Assembly: GCF_001591165.1 (NCBI RefSeq)
Contig: NZ_BCUG01000032.1
Coordinates: forward strand, 1 to 64,000
DNA: 64,000 nt
DNA from: Thauera butanivorans NBRC 103042
GTDB lineage: Bacteria > Pseudomonadota > Gammaproteobacteria > Burkholderiales > Rhodocyclaceae
Direction of reading: 5' to 3'
Under the pieces are notes generated by a model, which saw only the letters and a list, made by a program, of their open reading frames with translations, ran no database searches and was not told where the DNA came from. Below, one piece after another: positions 8,292 through 16,218 of the stretch (positions within the stretch are counted from its first letter, which is position 1; every line of letters begins with the position of its first letter). The position numbers were made by a program, and so were the translations under genes.

Positions 8292-9614
8292 ATGGAAATA
8301 TTCGTCCTCATCGCCCTCATCCTGCTCAACGGCATCTTCGCCATGTCGGAGATCGCGCTCGTCACCGCTCGCCGCGCGCGGCTGGCCAAGCTCGCCGAAG
8401 AGGGTGACAACGCCGCCGCCGTCGCCGTCAAGCTCGGCGAGGAGCCGACCCGCTTCCTGTCGACGATCCAGATCGGCATCACCTCGATCGGCATCCTCAA
8501 CGGCATCGTCGGCGAAGCCGCGCTGGCCGGCCCGCTGGCCAGTTGGCTGCAGACGCTCGGCGTGGAACAGCGCACCAGCGAGATCGGCTCGACGGTGCTG
8601 GTGGTGGTGGTCATCACCTACGTGTCGATCGTGATCGGCGAACTGGTGCCCAAGCGCATCGGCCAGATCAACCCGGAAGGCATCGCCCGCCTGGTCGCGC
8701 GGCCGATGAACATGCTGGCGATCATCTCGCGCCCCTTCGTGCATCTGCTGTCGAACTCGACCGCGCTGCTGCTGCGCCTGATGGGCCAGCGCGAGATCAA
8801 CGGCCCGAGCGTGACCGAGGAGGAAATCCGCGCGATGCTCGACGAAGGCTCGGAAGCCGGCATCATCGAGAAGAGCGAGCACGAGATGGTGCGCAACGTG
8901 TTCCGCCTCGACGAGCGCCAGCTCGGCTCGCTGATGGTGCCACGCTCGGACATCGTGTGGCTGGACGTCAACCGCCCGCTCGACGACAACCTGACGCTGA
9001 TGGCCGAATCGACCCATTCGCGCTTCCCGGTGTGCCGCGGCGGCCTCGACGAAATCCTCGGCATCATCAGCGCCAAGCAGCTCTTCAACCAGACCCTGCG
9101 CGGCGCCGAAGTCGACCTGACCGAAGCGCTGCAGGCGCCGATCTACGTGCCCGAATCGCTGACCGGCATGGAACTGCTCGACCAGTTCCGCGCCTCCAGC
9201 ACCCACATGGTGTTCGTCATCGACGAATACGGCGAGGTGCTGGGCATGGTCACGCTGCACGACCTGCTCGAATCCGTCACCGGCGAATTCCAGACCGACA
9301 ACGCCGAGGAAGCCTGGGCCGTGCAGCGCGAGGACGGCTCATGGCTGCTCGACGGCCTGATCCCGATCCTCGAATTGAAGGACCGCCTGGCGATGAAGAA
9401 CGTGCCGGAAGAAGACAAGGGCCGCTACCACACCCTGTCCGGCATGATGATGTGGCTGCTCGGCCGCCTGCCCGGCACCGGCGACATCGCCGTATGGGAA
9501 GGCTGGCGCTTCGAGGTCGTCGACATCGACGGCAAGCGCATCGACAAGGTCCTGGCCACGCCGGTGCCGGAAGAGATCGAAACGCCGCCCGGCGAAAACG
9601 CCGACGGCGAATGA
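8292..9614 (+). CDS. Hemolysin family protein (CNNM/DUF21, CBS pair, CorC_HlyC domain)
   Basis: 440 residues. An N-terminal DUF21/CNNM membrane domain covers about residues 1-195 (EIFVLIALILLNGIFAMSE, then several hydrophobic helices). A CBS pair covers about 215-335 (LMVPRSDIVWLD, MVFVIDEYGEVLGMVTLHDL). A C-terminal CorC/HlyC domain covers about 345-425. Such proteins are inner-membrane and associated with Mg2+/Co2+ efflux or resistance; the 'hemolysin' name is historical. It is monocistronic here, followed by a palindromic repeat. Confidence 0.9.
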   Translation: MEIFVLIALILLNGIFAMSEIALVTARRARLAKLAEEGDNAAAVAVKLGEEPTRFLSTIQIGITSIGILNGIVGEAALAGPLASWLQTLGVEQRTSEIGSTVLVVVVITYVSIVIGELVPKRIGQINPEGIARLVARPMNMLAIISRPFVHLLSNSTALLLRLMGQREINGPSVTEEEIRAMLDEGSEAGIIEKSEHEMVRNVFRLDERQLGSLMVPRSDIVWLDVNRPLDDNLTLMAESTHSRFPVCRGGLDEILGIISAKQLFNQTLRGAEVDLTEALQAPIYVPESLTGMELLDQFRASSTHMVFVIDEYGEVLGMVTLHDLLESVTGEFQTDNAEEAWAVQREDGSWLLDGLIPILELKDRLAMKNVPEEDKGRYHTLSGMMMWLLGRLPGTGDIAVWEGWRFEVVDIDGKRIDKVLATPVPEEIETPPGENADGE

Positions 9615-9643
9615 GGAGGCACCAGGGAACCGCAGAAAAAGTC

Positions 9644-9728
9644 CGTCATGCCCGCGAAAGTGAGCATCCAGTGAATCCCGAGACCTTGAAATCAAAGTCC
9701 TTGGACTCCCGCCTTCGCGGAAGTGACG
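9644..9728. repeat. Imperfect palindromic intergenic repeat
   Basis: CGTCATGCCCGCG at 9644 and TCGCGGAAGTGACG near 9728 are the outer parts of two roughly 27-nt arms that match imperfectly in inverted orientation. The form resembles the 'GTCATTCCCGCG...CGCGGGAATGACG' repeats widespread in proteobacteria. Confidence 0.6.
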
Positions 9729-9753
9729 AAAAACACCGAATTGTTCAGGCTCC

Positions 9754-10449
9754 CTAGATGGCGCCGCCACGCCGCCGGCAGCGCCGCTCCACGTCCCGCA
9801 GCGACACCCAGGCGAACAGCAGGCCGACCGCCGCGCCGGCGGCGACGTCCAGCGCCACGTGCTGCCGCGTCGCCATCGTCGACCAGACGATGAGCAGGCA
9901 GGCCACCCAGTTCAGCCAATGAAGTGCGACCGGCACCTTCATGCCGCGCAGCATGTGCCGGGACCAGCAAGCGACGAAGACCGCCGAGGCCACATGCAGG
10001 GAAGGGCAGGCGTTGCCGCCGGCATCGATACCCTTGACCAGCGCCATGCTCGGGTACAGCGTCCAATCGATGTCCGCCGCCGGCACCTCGGTGGGGAGCA
10101 GCCAGAAGACGCCGAGGCAGAACAAGCACAGTGCGGCAACCCAGCAGCCGAAGCACACCAATGAGCGAAAACTGCCCAACAAGGCCGGCATCAAGGACAC
10201 GTACAGCCACAGCGAGACATAGACCGGCAGCGCCAACTCGGTGAAGGGCACCCAGCGGTCCGGTGCCGTCACCGGCATCACCACCGCCGCGCGCAGAGGG
10301 TGCTCCAGCACGCTGAAGTAGCCCCAGAAGAACAGCGCCATGAACAGCGAGGTGCCCACCGCCTTGAGCGGCCAGAGCAGGGCGATCCGACTGGCAATCT
10401 GGCGGTACCAAGGCAACGCGCAGGTCGCGTCGGACAGTTGCAGGCGCAT
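9754..10449 (-). CDS. PAP2-family phosphatase, membrane-bound
   Basis: 231 residues from ATG 10449. About five hydrophobic helices. The conserved C-terminal phosphatase motifs are present: ACPSLHVASAVF (PSLH, catalytic His) and STMATRQHVALDVAAG (R..H...D). The first motif (KxxxxxxRP) is not obvious. Members dephosphorylate phosphatidic acid or undecaprenyl pyrophosphate at the membrane. It diverges from the pigment operon, sharing the 10450-10647 promoter region. A link to lipid attachment of the pigment is inferred from position only. Frames extending to 10566 lack a ribosome binding site. Confidence 0.8.
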   Translation of the reverse strand: MRLQLSDATCALPWYRQIASRIALLWPLKAVGTSLFMALFFWGYFSVLEHPLRAAVVMPVTAPDRWVPFTELALPVYVSLWLYVSLMPALLGSFRSLVCFGCWVAALCLFCLGVFWLLPTEVPAADIDWTLYPSMALVKGIDAGGNACPSLHVASAVFVACWSRHMLRGMKVPVALHWLNWVACLLIVWSTMATRQHVALDVAAGAAVGLLFAWVSLRDVERRCRRRGGAI

Positions 10450-10610
10450 GAAAATCGGGCATCGGGAAGGGGCTCCATGGTAGCAAATCGAGTACAGAAT
10501 TTTCACGGGTGCCGGCGCGGGTAAGTACAATCCTGGCCTGTCTTCGTTTTTTTCTGCACGTGACACGTCTGGCCCGCACCGCTACGCAGAGCCGACGGAG
10601 AACAACTGAA

Positions 10611-10639
10611 TTCTTATTACAAACTGTTTCAGCTAAAAT
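10611..10639 (+). promoter_or_regulatory. Candidate promoter of the aryl polyene operon
   Basis: TAAAAT at 10634-10639 is a good -10, with a weak TTCTTA at 10611-10616 as -35 (17-nt spacer). The -10 ends 8 nt before the ACP start and no Shine-Dalgarno is visible, so the transcript may be nearly leaderless. The 11-mer GCTAAAATCCG recurs at 22315, upstream of the second ketosynthase. Confidence 0.4.
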
Positions 10640-10647
10640 CCGCGCTC

Positions 10648-10890
10648 ATGGAATCGATCGAACTCATCCGCGAATTTCTCAAGGACCGCATGGCCATCGA
10701 CCCCGAAAAGGTCGTTCCGGAAGCCGTCTTGGCAGAGCTTGGCGTGGACTCCCTTAGCATGCTCGAACTAATCTTCGAGTTCGAGGATCGCTTCAAGATC
10801 GACGTCCCTGCCGATTCCGAACCGCCCAAGATCGTCGGCGAAATGGTGACACTGATGGACAGCCTGATCGCCGCTTCGCAGCAGTCCTGA
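10648..10890 (+). CDS. Acyl carrier protein, aryl polyene cluster (ACP 1)
   Basis: 80 residues, the normal ACP length. The phosphopantetheine attachment motif is LGVDSLSMLEL with Ser36. Helix I is ESIELIREFLKDRM. The protein is acidic. It carries the growing polyene as a thioester in the cytoplasm. Known aryl polyene systems use two ACPs (ApeE and ApeF); this is the first gene of the plus operon and the second ACP is at 12157. It is 2 nt from the ketosynthase gene. Confidence 0.9.
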   Translation: MESIELIREFLKDRMAIDPEKVVPEAVLAELGVDSLSMLELIFEFEDRFKIDVPADSEPPKIVGEMVTLMDSLIAASQQS

Positions 10891-10892
10891 CG

Positions 10893-12140
10893 ATGACGCA
10901 GCGACGCGTAGCCATCACCGGCCTCGGCCTGGTCAGCCCCTATGGCGGCGGCCTCGACGACTTCTTCGCCCGCCTGTGCCGCGGCGAATCCGCCATCCGC
11001 CAACTGGTCACCGGCGACGTGCCGCGTCCGCTGTCGATGCCCTTCGTCAGCTGCCTGGACTTCGATGCCGACGGCACGCTCGGCAGGCCGCTCGCGATCA
11101 TGATGGATCGCTTCGCACAGCTCGCGATGGCAGCCACCTTCTCGGCCTGGGACGACGCCGGACTGGCACGCACCACGGATGGCGAGAACCGCGACTCCTG
11201 GGGCTGTGCCTGGGGCACCTCGCTCGGCGGCACGCTGGCCTTCGAGCGCGGCTACCGCGAAATGTGGCTGAACGGCCGCAGCCGCCTGCCCCCCTCGTCC
11301 GTCGTCATCGGCATGCACAACGCGGCCAACGCCCACATCTCGATCCAGCTCGGCCTCGGCGGCATCAGCATGAGCCATGCGGTCGCCTGCGCCTCGGCCT
11401 CGATCGCCATCGGCGAAGCTTTCCGTCGCGTGCGTTCGGGCGAGGCGACGGTGATGCTGACCGGCGGCTCCGACACGCCGCAAGCCTATGGCGTCGCCGC
11501 AGCCTGGGAAGCATTGCGGGTGCTCGCTCCCGGCGATGCCGACAGCGCTCCGCGCGCCTGCCGCCCCTTCTCCACCAACCGCCAGGGCCTGGTGCTCGGC
11601 GAAGGCTCTGCCGCGCTGGTGCTGGAAGACTGGGAGCACGCCCGTGCCCGCGGCGCCCGCATCCACGCCGAGTTGGTCGGCTACGGCACCAGTTGCGACC
11701 ACAACCACCTGGTCAGGCCCAGCGCCGAAGGCCAGGTCCGCGCGCTGAACAACACCTTGGCCGACGCCGGGCTCGGCACCGCCGAGATCGACTACGTCAA
11801 CGCCCACGGCACGGCGACAGCGGAAGGCGACCCGATCGAGATCTCTGCGCTGAAGACCGTTTTCGGCGAACACGCCGGCGAAGTCGCGGTCAGCGCGACG
11901 AAATCCATGCACGGCCATCTGCTCGGCGCCGCCGGCGCCATCGAGGCCATCGCCACAGTGATGGCGCTGCGCGAGCAGACCGCCCCGCCCACCGCCCACC
12001 TCGACGACATCGACCCCGCCTGCGCCGGGGTCGATCACGTCACCACTGCCAGCGCCCGTCCCCTGCGGGCCGCACTGTCCAACTCCTTTGCCTTCGGCGG
12101 CAGCAACGCAGTGCTTGCGTTCCGCGCCGTCGAACGCTGA
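10893..12140 (+). CDS. Beta-ketoacyl-ACP synthase (ApeR-like)
   Basis: 415 residues, FabF-type thiolase fold. The Cys-His-His triad is intact: Cys166 in SHAVACASAS, His in VNAHGTATAEGDP, and His in KSMHGHLLGAAGA. NSFAFGGSNA closes the active site. It condenses an acyl primer with malonyl-ACP. In known aryl polyene clusters one ketosynthase (ApeR) acts alone and another (ApeO) pairs with a chain-length factor. The copy at 22350 has the partner, so this one is more likely ApeR-like. It is tightly coupled to both flanking ACP genes. Confidence 0.88.
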   Translation: MTQRRVAITGLGLVSPYGGGLDDFFARLCRGESAIRQLVTGDVPRPLSMPFVSCLDFDADGTLGRPLAIMMDRFAQLAMAATFSAWDDAGLARTTDGENRDSWGCAWGTSLGGTLAFERGYREMWLNGRSRLPPSSVVIGMHNAANAHISIQLGLGGISMSHAVACASASIAIGEAFRRVRSGEATVMLTGGSDTPQAYGVAAAWEALRVLAPGDADSAPRACRPFSTNRQGLVLGEGSAALVLEDWEHARARGARIHAELVGYGTSCDHNHLVRPSAEGQVRALNNTLADAGLGTAEIDYVNAHGTATAEGDPIEISALKTVFGEHAGEVAVSATKSMHGHLLGAAGAIEAIATVMALREQTAPPTAHLDDIDPACAGVDHVTTASARPLRAALSNSFAFGGSNAVLAFRAVER

Positions 12141-12156
12141 ACCCGGAAAGAAGCCC

Positions 12157-12441
12157 ATGTCCTCGACGCCCACGCCCGAAGCTGTTGATGCCCTGCTGCC
12201 CGAAGTCGCCCAGTTGATCGTCGAAGCCCTCAACCTCGAAACGGCGGCCGAAGAGATCGAAGCCGGCGCACCGCTGTTCGGCGACGGCCTCGGGCTCGAC
12301 TCGATCGACGTACTCGAAATCGCGCTGGAAGTCTCCAAGCGCTATGGCTTCCAGCTGCGCTCGGACGACGAGAACAACGTCCGCATCTTCGCTTCGCTGC
12401 ACGCCCTGACGACACACATCGTCGCCAATCGAAGCAAATGA
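12157..12441 (+). CDS. Acyl carrier protein, aryl polyene cluster (ACP 2)
   Basis: 94 residues from ATG 12157, with GGAAAGAAG just upstream. The 4'-phosphopantetheine site is GLGLDSIDVLEI. Longer than ACP 1, with extra N-terminal residues and an acidic loop. The stop overlaps the start of the next gene (ATGA). A second ACP with the DSID motif fits the two-carrier logic of aryl polyene synthases. Confidence 0.9.
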   Translation: MSSTPTPEAVDALLPEVAQLIVEALNLETAAEEIEAGAPLFGDGLGLDSIDVLEIALEVSKRYGFQLRSDDENNVRIFASLHALTTHIVANRSK

Positions 12442-13109
12442 GGTCTGCGGACACGGCCGATCTGCTGCGCGGCCTGGCCATGTTGCCGCTGTTGGCCGTT
12501 TGGGCGCTGGCCTCGCATTACAGCAGCGCGGGCGATGTCCACCCCGCTTTCGGCGCCGTACTCGGCGTCGCACCGCTGGTGATCGCCACAGTGCTGTTGC
12601 TGTGGCGCATCCCGTCCGCGCCGCTGCGCTACGCTGCCTGTGCCGCTGGCGTGGTTCTGCTGGTGTGGCTGTGGCCGCAGTTGCTGCACAACATCGCGCT
12701 GCTCTATTACCTCCAGCATCTCAGCAGCCACGTCGCGCTCGGCATGGTGTTCGGCCATACCCTGATCGGCCCCGGCGAAGCGCTGGTCACTCAGCTCGCC
12801 CGCGCCATCCAGCCCGACGGCCAGCTCTCCGCACGCCAGATCCGCTACACCCGCCAGGTCAGCATCGCGTGGACGGCCTTCTTTTTCGGCAATGCGCTGC
12901 TGTCGACGCTGCTGTTCGCCTTCGCCCCCACCGCCGTATGGTCGATCCACGCCAACCTGCTGACCGGGCCACTGATCGGGCTGATCTTCCTGATCGAATA
13001 CCTGGTCCGCTTGCGCGTGCTGTCGGTGGAAGAGCGCCCGGGCTTCGTTTCCGCGATCCGCGCCTGGCGCAACGCACCGCAATCGAAAACCTCCAGAACC
13101 GTTTCATGA
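12438..13109 (+). CDS. COG4648-like membrane protein of aryl polyene cluster (ApeG-like)
   Basis: 223 residues with about six hydrophobic segments (MLPLLAVWALA, APLVIATVLLLW, GVVLLVWLWPQLLH, AWTAFFFGNALLSTLL, LLTGPLIGLIFLIEYLV). No enzymatic motif recognised. This type of inner-membrane protein occurs in aryl polyene clusters next to the acyl-ACP ligase; its function is unknown. The start overlaps the ACP 2 stop and its stop overlaps the ligase start (ATGA both times). Confidence 0.75.
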   Translation: MRSADTADLLRGLAMLPLLAVWALASHYSSAGDVHPAFGAVLGVAPLVIATVLLLWRIPSAPLRYAACAAGVVLLVWLWPQLLHNIALLYYLQHLSSHVALGMVFGHTLIGPGEALVTQLARAIQPDGQLSARQIRYTRQVSIAWTAFFFGNALLSTLLFAFAPTAVWSIHANLLTGPLIGLIFLIEYLVRLRVLSVEERPGFVSAIRAWRNAPQSKTSRTVS

Positions 13110-14455
13110 ATCACCGCCTGCCCCTGTTCACCCGCCACCATCCGGACGACATCCTGGCCTGGCGCAGCGACGGCCCGGTCAGCGTGCACCGCTTCCTCGC
13201 CGAAGCCCACGCCCTCGCGGCCAGGCTGCCTGCCGGCGACTGGCTGCTCAACGTGTGCAGCGACCGCTACCGCTTCGCCGTCGGCTTCGTCGCTGGCCTG
13301 CTGGCGGGCAAGACCAGCCTGCAGCCTGCATCGCAGACCCCTGGCACGCTGGCCGACATCGCCGCCCGCCATCCCGGCACCTGCTGCCTGCGCGACGACG
13401 GCTTCGCCGCCGCCGGCGAGCTGCCCTGCATCGACTTCCCCGAACTGGCACCTTCCTCCGCACACGAAGCCGCCGCAGCGGAAATGCCCGAGATCGACGC
13501 CGGGCGGATCGTCGCCATCCTGTTCACCTCCGGTTCCACCGGCAAGCCGCAGGCCCAGCACAAAACCTGGGGCAGGCTGGTCGCCAACGCCCAGGCCGGC
13601 GCCGATCGTCTCGGCCTGAACGAAGCGCCGATGAACATCGTCGCCACCGTGCCCGCCCAGCATAGCTACGGCTTCGAATCGAGCTTCCTGCCCGCCTTCC
13701 ATGGCGGCAGCCCGTTCTGGGCCGGCAAACCTTTTTATCCGCAGGACGTCGCCAACGCACTCGCCGCCGTACCCCGGCCCCGGCTGCTGGTGACGACGCC
13801 CTTCCACCTGTCGACTCTGCTCGATGCCGGTATCCCGCTGCCGGGAATCGACGTGATCCTGTCGGCCACCGCGCCACTGTCCACCAAACTCGCCACCCGC
13901 GCCGAAACCCGCTGCAAGGCGCCGGTAATGGAAATCTACGGCTCGACCGAAAGCGGCCAACTCGCCAGCCGCCGCACCACCGACGGCCCCCATTGGACGC
14001 TGCTGGCCGGCGTGTCGCTGGCGCAGTCCGGCGACACCACCACCGCCAGCGGCAGGCACGTCGAAGGCGAAGTGCCGCTGGGCGACATCATCGAATGCCT
14101 GCCGGACGGCCGCTTCATCCTCACCGGTCGCCATGCCGACATGATCAACATCGCCGGCAAGCGCACGTCGCTGGCCTGGCTCAACCACAAGCTCTGCGCG
14201 CTGCCCGGCGTGCGCGACGGCGCCTTCTTCCTGCCCGACGTTGTGCCGGAACGGCACATCACCCGACTGGCCGCCTGCCTCTGCGCGCCCGGCATGGATC
14301 GCACCCAGGTACTGGCGGCGCTGCGGCCGCACATCGACCCGGCATTCATGCCGCGCCCGCTGATCCTGTGCGATTCGCTGCCGCGCAACACCACCGGCAA
14401 GCTGACGCGCGACGCCCTGCAGGCGCTGCTGACCAGGTCGAAGAAAGATGTCTGA
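13106..14455 (+). CDS. AMP-dependent acyl-ACP/CoA ligase (ApeH-like)
   Basis: 449 residues, shorter than full-length acyl-CoA synthetases, as usual in aryl polyene clusters. ANL-superfamily motifs: P-loop LFTSGSTGKPQ near residue 138, MEIYGSTESGQ near 275, FILTGRHADMINIAGKR near 335, and the C-terminal lysine motif LPRNTTGKLTRD. It should activate the aromatic starter acid (hydroxybenzoate, given the chorismatase at 30092) with ATP and load it on an ACP. Translationally coupled upstream and overlapping 8 nt with the next gene. Confidence 0.88.
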   Translation: MNHRLPLFTRHHPDDILAWRSDGPVSVHRFLAEAHALAARLPAGDWLLNVCSDRYRFAVGFVAGLLAGKTSLQPASQTPGTLADIAARHPGTCCLRDDGFAAAGELPCIDFPELAPSSAHEAAAAEMPEIDAGRIVAILFTSGSTGKPQAQHKTWGRLVANAQAGADRLGLNEAPMNIVATVPAQHSYGFESSFLPAFHGGSPFWAGKPFYPQDVANALAAVPRPRLLVTTPFHLSTLLDAGIPLPGIDVILSATAPLSTKLATRAETRCKAPVMEIYGSTESGQLASRRTTDGPHWTLLAGVSLAQSGDTTTASGRHVEGEVPLGDIIECLPDGRFILTGRHADMINIAGKRTSLAWLNHKLCALPGVRDGAFFLPDVVPERHITRLAACLCAPGMDRTQVLAALRPHIDPAFMPRPLILCDSLPRNTTGKLTRDALQALLTRSKKDV

Positions 14456-14753
14456 CACCGCCATCGTCTTCAATTGGGCAGTGCCGGCCGACCATCCCGC
14501 CTTTGCCGGCCACTTCCCCGGCAAGCCGATCCTGCCCGGCGTGGTACTGCTCGACCGCGCCCTGCTGCTGGCCGAAGCCGCCTTTCCCGGCAAGGCCATC
14601 CGGCAGATCGGCAACGCCAAATTCCTCAGCCCGGCCGCCCCTGGCGAACACCTGCGCTTCAGCTTCCGCCCGGGCGGGCGCGGCAGCATCGCTTTCGAGG
14701 TCGACTGCACCGGCCGCATTGTCGCCAGCGGCAGCCTGATACCTGCGTCATGA
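14448..14753 (+). CDS. Hot-dog 3-hydroxyacyl-ACP dehydratase subunit (ApeI-like)
   Basis: 101 residues, a single hot-dog domain. It has the FabZ-type HPAFAGHFPGKPILPGVV loop with the catalytic-type histidine near residue 22. The acidic residue that FabZ carries on the following helix is not evident (VVLLDRALLLAEA). The partner at 24352 has the opposite arrangement, so the two may form a heterodimer with a shared active site, as described for ApeI:ApeP. It removes water during polyene extension. The stop overlaps the acyltransferase start. Confidence 0.82.
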   Translation: MSDTAIVFNWAVPADHPAFAGHFPGKPILPGVVLLDRALLLAEAAFPGKAIRQIGNAKFLSPAAPGEHLRFSFRPGGRGSIAFEVDCTGRIVASGSLIPAS

Positions 14754-15652
14754 CGGCGGGCAGCGGTGACTGGCGCCGGCAGCAAGAGCGCAGCAACCTC
14801 GCCATCCTGCGGCTGATGGTGTGGATTTCACTGACCTTCGGCCGCGGTATCGGCCGCATCGTGCTGCGTAGCATCGCCGTCTGGTATCTGCTGCTGGCGC
14901 CCCGCGCTCGCCGCGCCAGCCTGGACTACTTGGGCCGGGTGCTGGGCCGCAAGCCCGGCTGGCGCGACAGCTACCGCCACATCTTCAGCTTCGCCAGCAC
15001 GATCCACGACCGCGTCTATCTGCTGAACGACCGTTTCGACCTGTTCGACATCGAAATCGTCGGAGCCGAAGCCTTGCAGGCTGCGCTTGCCCGCCAGCCG
15101 GGTGCGCTGCTGGTCGGCGCCCATTTCGGCAGTTTCGAAGTACTGCGCGCCGTGGGGCAGCGCCAAGCCGGACTCAAGGTGGCGATGCTGATGTACGAGG
15201 AAAACGCCCGCAAGATCAACAGCACGCTGAAGGCGATCAACCCACGCGCCGACGAGGACATCCTGCCGCTCGGCCGCTTCGATTCGATGCTGGCCGCACA
15301 CGATCGTCTGGAACAAGGCTATCTGGTCGGCATGCTCGCCGATCGCGGCTTAGGCGACGATGCCCGCCTCCCATGCGACTTCCTCGGCCAGCCCGCTGCC
15401 TTCCCGGTCGGGCCGTGGCGGATGGCGGCGATGCTGCGGCGTCCGGTATTCTTCATGGCCGGCTTGTACCTCGGCGGCAACCGCTATCAAATACACTTCG
15501 AACCGCTGGCGGACTTTTCCGCAGTCGGGCGCGGCGAACGCGACGCGGCGATGCAGGCTGCGGCCCGCGCCTACGCCGAGCGGCTGGCGGACTTCTGTCG
15601 GCGCGCGCCCTGCAACTGGTTCAATTTCTTTCCTTTCTGGCATCAAGAATGA
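14750..15652 (+). CDS. LpxL/HtrB-type acyltransferase (LPLAT superfamily)
   Basis: 300 residues. The N-terminal region has a membrane helix (RIVLRSIAVWYLLLAPRA). The lipid A acyltransferase pattern is ALLVGAHFGSFEVLRAVG, whose H....E replaces the classic HX4D, followed by LVGMLADRGLGDDA and the C-terminal CNWFNFFPFW. In aryl polyene clusters this gene (ApeD-like) is thought to transfer the polyene or fatty acyl chain to the lipid carrier at the inner membrane. Overlaps both neighbours by 4 nt. Confidence 0.85.
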   Translation: MTAGSGDWRRQQERSNLAILRLMVWISLTFGRGIGRIVLRSIAVWYLLLAPRARRASLDYLGRVLGRKPGWRDSYRHIFSFASTIHDRVYLLNDRFDLFDIEIVGAEALQAALARQPGALLVGAHFGSFEVLRAVGQRQAGLKVAMLMYEENARKINSTLKAINPRADEDILPLGRFDSMLAAHDRLEQGYLVGMLADRGLGDDARLPCDFLGQPAAFPVGPWRMAAMLRRPVFFMAGLYLGGNRYQIHFEPLADFSAVGRGERDAAMQAAARAYAERLADFCRRAPCNWFNFFPFWHQE

Positions 15653-16218
15653 TCAAGCTCCTGAGCACCGGACTGCTGCTGGGCCTGCTCGGCTTCCCGG
15701 CCTTCGCCGCCTTCGACATCGCGCAGTTGATGGAAGCGCTCGCCAGTCATCCGGGCGGCAAGGCCAGCTTCGTCGAAACCCGCCACCTCGCGCTGCTCGA
15801 CGCCCCGCTCGTGTCCCGCGGCGAGATGCGCTATTCACCCCCCGACCGGCTGGAAAAGCGGACCCTCGAACCGACGCCGGAAACCCTGATCCTCGACCAT
15901 GACCGGCTGACGCTGGAGCGCGGCAAGCAGAAGCTCTTGATCGACCTCGCCAGCCAGCCGCAGGCGATGGCCTTCGTCGACAGCATCCGCGGTACGCTGG
16001 CCGGCAAGCGCGAGGCACTGGAACGCAATTACGCCCTGCACCTGGCCGGCAGCGCAGACGACTGGACGCTGAGCCTGCACCCGAGTGACCCGCAGATCGC
16101 CGAGTTCGTGCTGCGCATCGACGTCAGCGGCAGCGGCGGCCAGGTCACCACGATCGAATACCTGCAGGCCGACGGCGACCGCTCCAGCATGCGCATCACG
16201 CCGCTCGACACACCATGA
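15649..16218 (+). CDS. LolA-like outer membrane lipoprotein carrier (ApeL-like)
   Basis: 189 residues. Signal peptide at residues 1-21 (LLLGLLGFPAFA-AF). The mature protein has the LolA-like open barrel pattern, with ASFVETRHLALLDAPLVSRG and YSPPDRLEKRTLEP. It should ferry the pigment lipid through the periplasm. ATG 15649 overlaps the acyltransferase stop, and its own stop overlaps the MMPL exporter start. The pairing with an RND/MMPL exporter matches known aryl polyene export modules. Confidence 0.83.
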   Translation: MIKLLSTGLLLGLLGFPAFAAFDIAQLMEALASHPGGKASFVETRHLALLDAPLVSRGEMRYSPPDRLEKRTLEPTPETLILDHDRLTLERGKQKLLIDLASQPQAMAFVDSIRGTLAGKREALERNYALHLAGSADDWTLSLHPSDPQIAEFVLRIDVSGSGGQVTTIEYLQADGDRSSMRITPLDTP